Shown here: positions 37,054-49,800 of the stretch, piece after piece
Layout: every line of letters begins with the position of its first letter
Numbering within the stretch: position 1 is the first letter of the stretch
Assembly (NCBI GenBank): GCA_037074765.1
Contig: JBAMDO010000254.1
Coordinates: forward strand, 1 to 64,000
Length of the DNA stretch: 64,000 nt
Origin: Mansonella perstans
Taxonomy: Eukaryota; Nematoda; Chromadorea; Rhabditida; Onchocercidae
Direction of reading: 5' to 3'
Position numbers and translations under genes: made by a program
Notes under the pieces: generated by a model
Database searches by the model: none
What the model was told of the DNA's origin: nothing
What the model saw: the letters and a program-made list of their open reading frames with translations, nothing else

Positions 37054-40000
37054 TTATGATGTAATTGCTTTGCTTTTTACGACAACAGGTGGTGGTCCGT
37101 TTATTTTGATAGGATCAGATGCAAAGAATTCTTCAGCATGCTCATAATCCGGTCGCTTTTTTCGATTTGTCAACTGAAAATATGATTTATGATTTAGGAA
37201 AAACCAAGAGTTTTCCTGAGATGATTCAGGAAAACTCTTAGTTTTTTTTTTTAAAAATGTTCATATAGATGTCAAGATATGGCTTTTCTTGCGTTCGCAT
37301 GGCGGAATTTAATTACTTATTTACTTAATTATTAGTAGTTCCTCATTCATTTTCAAGTTTTTTTCTTCTTTCGTTCGAAACTTAGAAGATATGAGAATTA
37401 GAAGCAGACCACATATTGTACTTGTAAATCAGATTCCCAATCATATCGTTCATCATAGCTTACATTAAACCGTTTCATTACTTTAAGGAAGCATTCATGG
37501 ATCATCGTATAATTCGGACGATTGTAGCAATTTAACATTCGTAAATGTAATACTATTGGATGTAATTCTTCTATAAAAGTCAAATATATTAATTCTAGCT
37601 CCTTTTTTTGGAAAGATTAATTCGGTCATTTTGTATGATAGAATTTTCAACTGATATTGTTATTTTCAAAACTTAATTTATTTGGTTTGAGAATATTTTA
37701 TTATGAACAAATTTTTAGCAAAATATTTTCATTAAATTAAACATTTTGGAAATTAATCAATATAAATCTTTCGAATTCGCTTAAATTTTCTTCCTTTGAC
37801 AATTTTCCGAATCAACTCATATTTTTTCCAGATTTTTTCAATTTGCTTCGAATTTTTTTCAAAATTTCACATTTTTTAATCAATGAAAAGAAATATGACA
37901 GAAACCTGGAAAATGATGCAGTAAATCTTTATCTTTTATATTCATTTTTTTAATTTGCAACCGTTTCTTATCTCTTTCATGTTGCCATGGTAAGCCGCAG
38001 TGCATTTCAATCAGCATATATATCAGCGACCAAATATCGTCCTTGCGTCCCTGCAATTCCTATCACTTTTTCTTGAGGCTCTTCACTTTGTTGTTAAAAA
38101 TTTTCTGGAAAAATGAACATTCTAATGAAAATTGCTATTATCATGTTTATTTGTAAGTAAATAAGTAACATAAAAATGGAAAATAACGAAATTTAAAAGG
38201 AGATGGATTTAATAAATGAAAATTAATAAGCTTAGCACAATGTAGAAGTATTATCGACTGATTGAAAATTTCAGTTTACTAAAGTATCATTTTTCCTCTG
38301 CTCGTTTTAACCTGCTCTTTCTTCTCGTGAACTGACGGGGAGCAGTAACGCATTGTACCACGAAATTCCACGGAACGACGAGCTCGCCGCGCAGTCCAAT
38401 TACCTTTGCACTTTTCAAAAGCATAATTGCTGAAAAATTTTCGCTACAGTCATGTATTTAAAGCTTTTTAAATCCAAAGATATTTCACTTATTTTACAGC
38501 TAACTCGAGTAATTCATTCTAGTCATCTTTGCTTTATTAATTATTTAAAACTTCCCCATTTATTTTTCAATTCTTTTTTACCTTTGCTTTTTTAAAAGGA
38601 AAAAGAATTTTCAAGTTAATTTGAAAACCAAATCCATAAGCAAGAAATAATCACCGTGCTAATCCAAAATCCAAAATGTGAACACATCGTGCACGTTCCG
38701 CGTCACTTTCATGTCCCATCAAAAAATTAGCTGGTTTAATATCACGATGAACAAAACCGACGTCATGTAATAATTTAATACTATACAGACACTGGATACC
38801 AACACGACTCCATGACTTCACCGAAAGATATTCGTTCGGACAATTTAACTTAATTGATCATTCACTCTTTTTTCACTTTTTCGTTTCCTCATTTTGTTAG
38901 CAAAAAATTTTTGCCAAGAAATAACTTTCAAAACATAATTTGAAAAATAAAAAAAAAAATTTTAAAAAATGTTATCATTAAAAAAAGCGTTTAAAAATTT
39001 GATAATTTATAACGAAAGAAATTTTTTGAATATATTACTTCTTCTATTTGAATAACTGATTAAAAAACGAATAAAATTTTGAAATTGCACACTTTTTTCA
39101 CACATTCACAATGAGCATTGCAGTTAGCAGAGAGTTTTCTGCTATTCCAAAAAACTGTTATAACTTATTGAAATTTGATAATTTCTGTCTTTCACTGACA
39201 AATTTAGAACTGAAACGATTTGTTTAGGAATTGAAATATAATCAATTGCTTAAATTAATTGATTGCAATAAATCATTTATTTCGCAGGATTAAAAAAATG
39301 AATCGAAATATAATTACTTTAAGTGTTCGAAGATTTTCACCAAGTAACGTAACAATCATATACGAAAACTTTTTATGTTTTGCAGCGTGAAACAATTCTA
39401 CCACATGTGGTTTCTCTCCATCACGATTCAGAAAGTTTATTATCATAATCTAAATTTTTTATTGTTGAAAAAGTTCAGCAAGTTGATCTAAAATTACAAT
39501 TTCACAAGTTGAATTTCGTAGCGAAGCATTATAGTTAAGTACTTGTTACTCATGTAGATTTATAAGCACAAGTTAGAAAATCCTTTTATTGCCATTTAAA
39601 ACAATCATTTAAAAAAATCGATTGGTCATAAAACTAAAACATAAAACGTGACATGACTTTTGCGTGACATCTTTTAAATAGTAATTTTTTTTTTTCTTAA
39701 TTAATTCTATATGTATGAAATATATGCTTCTAGTCTAAAAACAATCCATAAAATATGGCAACTTCAAGCTTAATAGCCGATCCTCCTTCAATATCATTTG
39801 GTTCAGCTTTTAAAGCAGCGTATCGATCAGATTCTTCAATGTGTTCCACAAGGTACACTTGCCCGAAACCCCCTTCATCTAATCTATTCTTTATTCGCCA
39901 TTTACCAAACCTGGATCTCCTTTCTTAATCAATTAATTAATTAATTCATTCATTCACTGATCACTTCAAAACTAGGTTTTTTTTTTTTTTGTTTTCTTTG

Positions 40001-40265
40001 CTTCTACTTTTTTTCTTTTGATAGTGTCAATAAAGACTTTAGAGTAAGTGCAAGAGACTTTCGAGCCAGTTTTCATCAAATGATTTAGGTTCCCCTAGAC
40101 GATGCAACCTGAACACGAGGCGAAAAAATACGCAACCATATTGCTCAGTCTTGTTCCAGATAACAGGCCAATTCATCCAATTAATTTTCTGATTAACCTT
40201 CGGCCGGGTTTAAAATCAATTGATGATGAATGTTCACTTTCAGCTGGCGTTTTAGCGGTCTTCAT
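37054..40265 (-). CDS. casein kinase 1 / tau-tubulin-kinase-like Ser/Thr kinase
   Basis: Eight exons join in phase: 40265-40198, 39910-39763, 39449-39318, 38848-38655, 38429-38312, 38050-37906, 37594-37422 and 37173-37054, giving 365 residues, mostly kinase domain. Landmarks: glycine loop LDEGGFGQVYLV (about 33-44), ATP-binding Lys in YAALKAEPND (about Lys57), EGGSAIKLE in the helix C region, catalytic loop VHRDIKPANF (Asp152, Lys154), HILDFGLAR (Asp176) and FRGTMRYCSPSVHEK in place of the usual APE segment, as in CK1 kinases. A CK1/TTBK ending (YDWESDL) is followed by a 39-residue tail. This divergent CK1 branch is greatly expanded in nematodes and often germline- or sperm-expressed; that role is inference. 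An acceptor-like ttttttaaag lies 18 nt before the start. Confidence 0.9.
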
Positions 40266-41273
40266 TGCGTCTTTTATGTAAAACTTTAAAAAATAATTAG
40301 AATTATGAAATAGTAATGGCTGTTAAAGGGAAGATTGAAAAATCGCAGTATCACTAATTAAATTGAAGTTGCTAAAAAATTCAATTTTATTTGGGCATTA
40401 AAAGTTAAGATATCATTAAACAATCGTTCTCCTATCATTCGCACTCATTTTTGCCCATTATTTGCTTTCAAAGATTTAAACAAATAATTTTTCTTTTGCA
40501 AATAAATTTGCAGAAAATGAAATAAAAAATAAAATCTCACTACCTGTCACATTGATAAAGGTAATGCATATGCATGGAAAAAGGAACAAATTAAACTTCA
40601 AGGGTTTCCTTGCTTTACTATTTTCTCCATTTTTAATTCAAGTTGAAATTTGAAATGTTACTGAGAGCAAAATTTTAATTTTTGTTCTTGAAAACGATAT
40701 CAAGTTTACATGAGCTTAACTAATCTTAATTTAATCTAAATCACTCAAGTAAAAGCATTCATGCTTACATCTGTCACTATGTTTTATAACTTAGTGGAAC
40801 AATATTAGCACAATGAATAACACAAAACCACACCTATATTTGTCACTTATTAACAATAATTAGATAACGTGAACTTCATTTGCTTTTATACTGAAGGAAA
40901 TTTGCACACCAAAGAATTTGTATATCAAAAAATTTGCATACCAAAAAAATTTTTTGCATTAGTTTTTTGAAGTTAACTCGCAGAAAATGAATTGAATTGT
41001 CACAAGCAACAACAGTTGTCTAACATAAACGTGAATTTCAATTTTAAAGATTAAGTACATAAACGCACTTAATCTTTAAAATTCCGATAGAATTTGTTTG
41101 GCAAGATAAATTTATATCACATTCAATTCTACAATTCAATTCATCTCCTTAAAAACATTTTGGACATTTATCTGAACATAAAACTGACAAGTCACACGAT
41201 TTTGTTCATGAACTTACATCTGCGTGAATTTCTTACAATGGACATTAACTTACTCCAATATTATTTGGGCAAT
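40266..41273. other. upstream region of the kinase gene
   Basis: AT-rich, no coding exon recognised. A 16-bp inverted repeat (cacttaatctttaaaa and its complement) lies near 41040-41085. Confidence 0.4.
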
Positions 41274-41805
41274 TTATCTAAATTTCTGCATAGGCGATTT
41301 CAAAAATTTTAAGGAATCATCTACTGTCTCCGCATTCACTCTACTTATTGGAGTCGACAATAGAAATTTCAGAAGTGCATCTCTTTCCGTAACTATGCAT
41401 CTTTCTAAATCTTTATCGCCCTCTTTTGTATCATTATAAACTATAATAGATAAATTTAAAAAGACGATACCGAAAAGCATAGCAAGTCTGAAATACGAGA
41501 AATATCGCTTTATCATTTCGCTTTGATTAATGTTTAGAATATTTAACTGTTTACGGCTTAAATTTAGATTCTTTACGCGTCATAATTCCAATTTTTTATG
41601 AAACCTATAAAAGAAGGGAGATTTTTCCTACAAAACCTTTATTTTTGAAATTATTTTTTTTGCAAAATTTTTAACAATTATCAATTTTATCTTCAACTTT
41701 AAATACGGTATTGTAACGGCCCCGATGTAATGTTTCGAGCAAAAAGCGTCCCTTGATGATTGTCCCGAGTAATAGCCAGATTACTAATTGACTTTTCTTG
41801 CTCAT
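41274..41805 (-). CDS. short kinase-N-lobe-like ORF, probably a truncated gene
   Basis: An acceptor (gcattgcag) ends four bases before an ATG at 41805-41803. Exon 1 (41805-41676) encodes 43 residues including GTIIKGRFLLETLHRGRYNT followed by VFKVEDK, a pattern like the first two strands and glycine loop of a protein kinase but with a degenerate loop (LHRGRYNTVF). A phase-1 donor (gttaaa) joins an acceptor (ctattatag) at 41441-41443; exon 2 (41440-41274) adds 54 residues and a stop. The ATP-binding Lys, HRD and DFG segments are not found downstream before the complete kinase gene. It could be a decayed tandem paralogue of the kinase at 37054-40265 or a chance assembly; the in-phase splice favours a once-real gene. 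Confidence 0.35.
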
Positions 41806-43484
41806 CACGCTGCAATGCAAGTTACTCTTGACTTAATAAGTTTTTTCATCTATGCAAGTATGTTTTCAGAAATTTTATTCATAAAAAATATAGATGCATA
41901 GTGAGTTAACTGGTGAATTTTGCATTGTTAATCAAATAATAAAGTGGTAACAACGTCAGATGACAATTATGTTCGATCAAAAATATCAATGCATTTTTTT
42001 TAACGTATAGCAGATTTCCAACAAAATTATCATAATAAAATAAAAACAATGCAGACGGTGGTCAGTTCAGTTCATATAGGGAAATTTGAGCGCAATGTTG
42101 ATAATAATCTAATCACATAGCACTTGATAAGCGATTCTAAGTACTTTTAATCAGTTCAGTGATAGTTTCTCTTATAAGCGGCAATCATTAATTTAACATA
42201 CACTTCAAAATGTCAAACAAACGCAATATTAATTCTTTAGAAAATCGCAAATAAATGTGAGACAAAGTAATTATAGTATTATACGAAATTTGCATAAATT
42301 TGAACAATAAATCTATCATTCGGACTTCCTCACACTGATAAATGAACCTTCTAGCTCCTTCATAGATACAGCATACTTCATCTTCTAAGCATCCGCTGGA
42401 ATCATTTGTTACAGTTAGATGTATATCATCAAAGTTACGAGTTTATACAGCTTAACTGATATATCATTTTTTTTCTTAGCATAAACATCAAAAACAAAGC
42501 GCCAAATTGTTATCCAATAAAGAGTTGGGTAAGAAGAGACGAAAAATAAACGTAGCAATGCTTAGCTACTTCATCATTATCTATAAATTGTGGACTGAAA
42601 TATCGCTTAGTTTTTTAGGCTATTTGTTTTATATGCTTCAATGTAAACTATTATGCTGTATGATTTTACACACGGATATATGTGAAAAAAGCAGCAAATA
42701 AAATCAAAACTGTTGAAATTTATCATTGGTTGTCTCTGTAAAGCACAGCTATTTCTTCTAGTAGCAATAACTACCCGAATGTAAACGTTTTAAAAAAAAG
42801 TTGTAAAATAAAAATAGACTTTATGATTTATGCGAGAAAATACCAGATGAAATATTACTCTTAGATTGACATATACTAAATGATTGGAAATGTCACATTT
42901 TCAAGTTTTTTCTTTTGATCAAATTTAATTCTTTAGCTTCTTCAGTTATTTCTTTAGTGCGATAACTGATCGTAATCTTTCTTCAACTTATTATACCATA
43001 TGTCATTTTATCAGATAAATGAATCTGTTTTCAAATTGACAATTTGCACTTTTTTTGGTGTCAGTTTTTAAAATGAGTTTGTCACACATTCAAAAACAAA
43101 AAAGTAAATTTTTCTTTTTTTCACTAAAATTCCAAGTTTCTAAGAGATTTTTGAATGAAATAACCAAAAAAGTAAAGATGCATAATCACTGGAAAAGCCG
43201 AACTGATTATAAACAAACACAATATTTTTTCTGGAAATAAAGGTCAAAAGTCATTCAAATAATAGTAAAAGGTTAAGTTGTAATTAATATCTTGTTGTCA
43301 TTTGCTATTGGCTTAGAATTCTAAAATATAAGTGCAAAAGATTTGAATTTTATTTATGATTTTCATTATATATAATTTTATTCGCTATTGCATATTAAAC
43401 CTCAGATAAATAGATCAAAGAGAGAATACTTATACGTTACATTCAATTCATTCTGGTCTCGAATTGTCTACCGATCGCGATATT
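41806..43484. other. AT-rich intergenic DNA
   Basis: No gene I can defend. A minus-strand open stretch near 42185-42420 has a Cys-rich run (GCLEDEVCCIYEGARR), but its upstream acceptor is poor and the continuation contains no recognisable pattern. Confidence 0.35.
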
Positions 43485-44022
43485 TCATTGATTGTTCAAA
43501 TTAGTTCTCGTATTATCCGATCCTGGAGATGATGGACTGGAAATATTTATCGCCGAATTCGATACTTCTACTGATTGCAAATTCTGTAACAGCAATATCA
43601 GTCCATTTTGGTCATTACGAATTTCATATTTTAAAAATTATTTCTATCAGATGTTGACTGAAGCTAATAAAAATGAGCTAATATCGATAAGCAAGAAAAG
43701 TCCATATTTCAATCTACTACAAATCATTTAATGATGATTTTAAAGGCTCGTGGTTTATTAATTATTTATTGATTTTTTTTATTCTGTTGTCTTAATATTA
43801 AAAAAAAAGCTTAGATGAAAATAAAATCGCCTAAGATAGGAGAAATAGTACTTGTTCTGATGAGGAATTCAGATTTTGCTTTGCGTTAGCTTCATCTGTT
43901 GTGGGATTTGATGAATTCGTGATATTGCTATCATCCAAAAATAAACCATTTGAAAGGGCTGGTCTTCGCGGTCCGATTGGTTTAATTCCCACACCATATT
44001 TTTCACCATCACGGCGAATAGT
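43485..44022 (-). CDS. 3' part of an unrecognised Ser/Asn/Pro-rich gene
   Basis: Two consecutive phase-0 exons: 44022-43852 (57 codons, from T-I-R-R-D-G-E-K-Y-G-V-G) and 43583-43485 (32 codons and stop, with SSPSSPGSDNTRTNLNNQ). The acceptors are good (aaatcttttag, gctgttacag) and the donor is caa/gtacta. An upstream open stretch (44354-44247, including M-A-M-R-D-S-L-C-N-M-E-P-V-Q) may be exon 1, but its donor (gag/gtcgac) does not keep that frame, so the 5' end is unresolved. No domain recognised; the tail looks disordered. Confidence 0.45.
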
Positions 44023-45744
44023 CTAAAAGATTTAAAAATTTAAAAAACAAAAAACTTATATGTTTATTTTGCCTTTTACAGGATATTTGTTCTTTTGTTA
44101 ATTAATAAATTAGATCAATAATGAGATTGTTTAGCAAATAATTGCAAAAAAAAAAGAGAATCTAGTGTGCGGTAAAACAAAATATACAAGAAAATAATGG
44201 TATGAAAAGCAAAAGTGAAAAATGAATAGACCGCATAAAATCCCAGTCGACCTCTCGTTGGAATGAACTGCAATCCGGAAATTTGCGGCCTTGGGATTTG
44301 TACTGGTTCCATGTTACACAATGAATCACGCATTGCCATTTGTTTTTTAACCAAGAAATAATGCAGCTAATATTATTTACATTATATGAAAATTATTTAA
44401 AAGACATTTTTAACATTTTTTGCAATAATCAATTAATTACCCACTTCTTTATCAAGCGAGTGAATAATGTACATGAGAAAATATTAAAGTAAATTTAATT
44501 AATTAATAAATTTAGTTAGTAACTTGAATTGCTTAGACGAAAGCGTTTTCAGTTCTATACCAATGCACAGTTATTAAAAACAAATAATTAATCATAATTA
44601 AAATTGTAAATAATCTGTGATTACTGAACTAATATTTATTCCAATAACCTTTCAACTGTCGTGAAATTATGTATGCCAATTTTTGCATAAATCGTTCAAA
44701 GTTAAATAACTAAGCCTAAACAATCCATATGTTTGCCACGTATCAACCACCGTGATTTCAACTAAAAAGTCGAAAACGATAAATTCAGTCTTTTCAACAA
44801 AAATCAAAATGAATGTTACTTTCCCCTGAACTCGAAAAATTAAAAAATTTGTAAAATAAGGATTTCCAATTGAATCATACTAAACTTATACAATTTTCCT
44901 CTAAAAAAAGCCTAGTAAATGAAAAATTCGGAAATTTTAAAAATTTCCAAAAATTGAATATATGCAATAATACGTTATCAAACTCATCTAATAACTTAAT
45001 TAGAATTCACACTCCACTTAAAAAATTTCTGTATTAGTAAAAAAAGTTACGACTTTCTTAATTTAATACATCTAGACTGATTCCGCTGTCAGTAGCTCAG
45101 GGTTTCCAAGCAGTATACTTCCTTGGTACATCATTAATCACTTATTACAATGCAGTAGGAACGATCGATCAAATAGATGATGTTCACATCAAATTTGCAG
45201 TAAAAAACTGAAAATAGGAGAAACTGGAAATAAAAAAATAAGAAAAAAAGAAATATAATTCGTTTTCCAAGGTCAAAGTACAATCTTGACTGTTGATATG
45301 CTGTTGAATGGATGACACAAAACTTCTAAAAATAATGCAAAATTGCAGAAATTTAAATTTGCTGTAACTTTCAAAGGAAAATTTGCTATTTCAGTTAATT
45401 GGCCGAATCTAATCAAATTTTGCTGCAAGAAAATTGTACTATAAAGTTCCGTTTTCTTTTCATTTCTCTCAAAATGAACTGATGGATAGTATTTTTTTAA
45501 AAAAGTCAAAGAAATATTTTCATTAATTCACGGGTAATTCATTTATTTAACGAAGTTTTGACCGGTGGAAATTTCTTGAAATGGCTTTATAACAGAAAGA
45601 CTTTTAATGTGTAAACATTTACCAACAAATAGATACACATGTAAACACAATAATTAGACAAACAAATAAACACAATAAATCACAACTGTAGCAGATAATT
45701 ATGACTATTTAGTCGTCAGAAAAGATACTAAAGATGTAAGAATA

Positions 45745-45890
45745 CTTGGCGAAATGGTAAACATGCACATATAAATACAGTGTAACGAATAAGTGGGGAA
45801 AACGGTAAACGCGCACTTAGATTTTTGGTGTAACGAGAAACTCGGGAAAATAGTAAGCTGTCATGTATAACGTTATAAATTCGCTGCTAT
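45745..45890. repeat. diverged ~48-bp tandem repeat, about 3 units
   Basis: Units begin at about 45745 (cttggcgaaatggtaaacat), 45793 (gtggggaaaacggtaaacgc) and 45841 (ctcgggaaaatagtaagctg). The first two both end in a tgtaacga run before the next unit. Confidence 0.7.
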
Positions 45891-46385
45891 ATATGATGTT
45901 ATAACTTCATAGTGTTGTAATTTCTTATTTTAACAAAGTATTATAAGCAATTATGCATTTAAACTCGAGAAAAAACAATTTGTGAGAAAAAGAAAATGAA
46001 GCATAAAAGAACTTTTTTCTTGCTGGCGATTATAAGAAATGAAATTTGAAGATCGAAAAGGAATTCCTCAATCCTGGTTTATATGAAGATTCAACCATAC
46101 GAGCGGTTGAAATGTAGTAGGTGAAGGATATAGGAATATTGGAAAAATTAATAAATATACGCTTACAAATTTAAGATATGGGATATTAGTAAATGCGCAG
46201 TAGTAGTCAAATCAGCAGTGAAAATACAGTAATCACATGAATTGTGACATTTTATTGCGATGCGTATTTACGTGCAAAGAAATTTTGATAAACATTCCGT
46301 TTTTAAACAAGCAAAAGTGATGATATCGAATTTTATATGCAGAAAAGGAGTGGATGGTTAAAATGGAAAAATAAAAGATCTTTTA

Positions 46386-46575
46386 GATAAATAGAGCGAA
46401 ATAACAACAGAAAAATAATTATTATAACAACAGTAATAGGAGATTTTTGAAAAAGGGGACGAACGGAGCGATTTCGGGATAAATAGAGCGAATAACACCA
46501 GTAATGACTGCAGCAAAAGCTTTGGTGGAAAAAAAGAGAGAGGAGAGTAAATAGAGCGAGAATTATTCGGAAAAC
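46386..46575. repeat. thrice-repeated ataaatagagcga motif
   Basis: gataaatagagcgaaataac, ggataaatagagcgaataac and gagtaaatagagcgagaatt occur at about 46386, 46478 and 46549, in purine-rich DNA. Confidence 0.6.
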
Positions 46576-46589
46576 GGACAAAAAACAAC

Positions 46590-46860
46590 AACAATAATAA
46601 TAATGACAATAATAAATAATTAAAAATAACAACAATGGTGACAATTGCCATGAAAAATGATAGTATCAACAAGAACAGCAAACGTCAACAGAAAATAACA
46701 ACAGAAAACAACAACATAAAATATAAATAGAAAAAAATAATAGAAACAACAACAACGACAACAAACAACAGCGATAAATAGAAAAAATCATAACAGACAG
46801 CAACAACAAACAACAACAAAAAACATGCTACGATAAAAACAACAAAAAGCAGCATTCTTA
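46590..46860. repeat. (AAC)n/(AAT)n low-complexity field
   Basis: Dense aacaac, aataat and acaaca units over about 270 bp with interruptions; similar units recur near 47398-47450. Confidence 0.8.
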
Positions 46861-49800
46861 ACGATGCCAGTCAATAATATTGTTAATAACGAAGCAGTTG
46901 ATCATTCTGTGCTTAGTGCTCGCTTCTAATTAGTGTGAATTGGGTAATTTTCTGAACAACAAGAGTAATTTGAATTTGAATGAAAAATTGTGCATGTTTT
47001 CAAAGTTATGAATGAGTAAGATCGTTGATCTCCGTAAAGAGAAATGAAAAAAGATAAATGTGGCAACTAAAGTGAAAAAAACTTTTAAAATAGAATGGCT
47101 GGGAAAGAAGTGTGAGTGAAGGATTTAACTATACTGACTTTGGAACAATAACAGGAAGATGAGACAATCGACCATAATGGTAGTGATACGAAATAATATG
47201 ATAATATGAGTCAATTTAAAAGAAGAAAAGAAAGGAAATTCAATTTGAAATTTGTTAATAACAAAGCAAATCATTTATTGTTAACAAAAAAAAAAAAGTA
47301 GATGTGTAGTAAAATGAAATCAAATGCTTCGTTCCTTATCATTTTTCTTTTTTTAACAAACTATGCTGAATAATTTTTAAAATTATTGGCATATCACAGC
47401 AGCAAAAGCAAAAGGAACAATAATGAGGGCAACAACAACAACAACAAAGTAGATGGTATGACAAGAAGTGCAAAAGAAATTAGAAAATAGATGGAAGAAT
47501 GGTTAAAATGCATCGGTAGTTAAGGAATCAATAAATGCGCGACTATTATCTCGGCTCCCTCAAATATATATTTTCTGGTGACCACTGCAAAAAAACAACC
47601 ATTACTACAATAAATAGCATCAAAGATTAGTAATTAGAAAAACTTTTAAAAATATACTGATCGTAGATTAATAATGATGGGAAATATACTTAAATTAAAT
47701 TACAAAAATTTGAAATTTTTTACCAATTAAAATTTTGTCATTTGAACTGTATATATTAGTAACAAAATCCAATCTAAAAGCATATGCAAATTATTAATAG
47801 ATCTTTTTTTGTGGAAATTATACAAACTGAAGTCTAAAAGTTTTCGCGACAAATTTCAGCAGAGAAAAAGTTTTAGTTTTGCAAAGTTTCTCGTGCATTT
47901 TATATGGCCTTTGTGTCAAATTAAATGAGAAAAACATTAAATTGAGTAAAATACAAACTTCTACATTAATTTGAGTGAATTAAATGAAATGAAATGGCAT
48001 CTAAAGAAAATTTTTTTTCTATGATCATATAAAATTATTGCATATAGCAATATCTAATTTAGGAAGTTTCATTAAATTTGATCAGTAATGTCCAGTCGTG
48101 AAATTTCAATAATTGATGGGAATATGTAATTATGTTGTGTTATATGAATTGGTCAACTAATTTATTACAAAATTATGATCTTGTTGTGTAACAAATGCTA
48201 TAAACGTTTTAGATAATAAGAAATGCTTGAATGATTAATTAGTACTTAACGTTAATAAAATTAAACACTGTCTCCAATAAATTCGATCGATAAAATTAAT
48301 CGAATTTCTTTTCAGAATTCATACCCATGTACAATGAGGCAACTAATTGGTATGATTTAAAATATATGTAAGATAAGAAAAATAAAGGGAACCAGAGGTA
48401 TAATAGATAAGTATAATCAATAAAACCATAAAATTCAAATCATAAGAATAAATGGGTAAAAATGAAAATCAAAAAAGAAAACCGATCAAAACTTTTTATT
48501 TGAAGTAGTATTTCGAGTACTCTTGACTACTCTTTCCATTATTATTACTGGTATCTATCCATACTTATTTACTACTAGCGTAGCTTATTGAATATGAAAA
48601 ATGGCGATGAAGAAAGAATTATTGTTTGAAAATAGTTTCAATATTGACAAACTTTTTTATGTGTAACCATTTGAAAATAAGAAAATTAATAATGGAAATA
48701 AAAGTTTTGGAGTGTTTTGCAGGAACTAAATTCAATATTAATAGCCCGGAGATGGGAATGGAAAGAAATTTAAAGGATAAAACAATCAATCAGAAAAAGC
48801 AAATTCATAAAATTAAAAAAAATTATTTCTCGTTGTAAAATTTCCAAAGGAATTAAGATTGTGCAGTCATTTTTAGAGTGTACATTACTGATTAAAGGAA
48901 AGGAACCGAGATGAGAACATCTTTACCAAGAAACAAACATATAAGATTTTACAAAAAATTTACAAAATTATAATCTAAATGAATTAAAAATTTGGTTTCG
49001 GAATTTGACAAGAAAATTGAGAAGTGGAAAAGATCATTAACCTTACGCGAATGCATTCAGTACTTGCTAATGGATAAACTGCTGAAGGGAAAATTTAACT
49101 AACCTTTCATCTTTAATTTAAACACCGCATACTTAATGATTTGTATTATCAAATATATCGAAGAACAAAATTCTTTTTTCAAACGCCATTACCAACAATA
49201 ATTAAGGCAAAAATTTGAAATTAAAAACGAATTTTACTTATTTTAATCAAAGATTCAGAATCGACGAGTAACTAAGACGTGAATTTCAGTGCTGACTACT
49301 TAAGGGTTGTAACTTAAAGTTGCACTGTTCTCGAGCATAATGACTCTTGTAGCTAGAAATTGAAGTTTTCAGAATAATGATTCCAATTTTCTTCAGGAAA
49401 TAACGATAAACAGTGGATCAAACATAGTTGTAATATATGGAATTGATATAAAAGTTCTTAAAAAAAACTTTTAAATTATGAGATTTTATCTAATGAAGAA
49501 ATCAATGACAAGTCATTGAAATCGTTTAAATGTCGGTGAAGAAAATTCAAAAAAAATGTAAAATTCAACAAAAATTAAATGCTATTAATCGTTGCATGAA
49601 AATGATAAAGCATGCAAAAACAATTTTTGGTTGTTTTTCCTCACTTCTTGTTTTTCTTAAAATATTCTTTCATTAATTTTGTTCCCTTTCTTTAGGTTGA
49701 AAAAACTTTGAAATACGAAGAATTCACAATAAATCTTCAAACAAAAAAAAATCGATTCAAATATTTTTTCTTGTTTTTCTCAAATTGATAATTTTGAATA

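Noticed and set aside
42185..42420. Minus-strand Cys-containing open stretch resembling a small secreted peptide
   Set aside because: No usable acceptor in frame and the continuation is AT-driven hydrophobic sequence; Cys spacing does not fit insulin-like peptides.
45085..45210. Plus-strand open stretch (G-F-Q-A-V-Y-F-L-G-T-S-L)
   Set aside because: About 40 codons with only a weak acceptor, no donor and no partner exons; kept out as unsupported.
45273..45509. 78-codon minus-strand frame
   Set aside because: AT-rich composition, no splice context, no recognisable features.
46333..46681. Two overlapping hydrophobic minus-strand frames
   Set aside because: Translations of AAC/ATA-rich low-complexity DNA; long runs of L, F, Y, S and C without splice sites or motifs.
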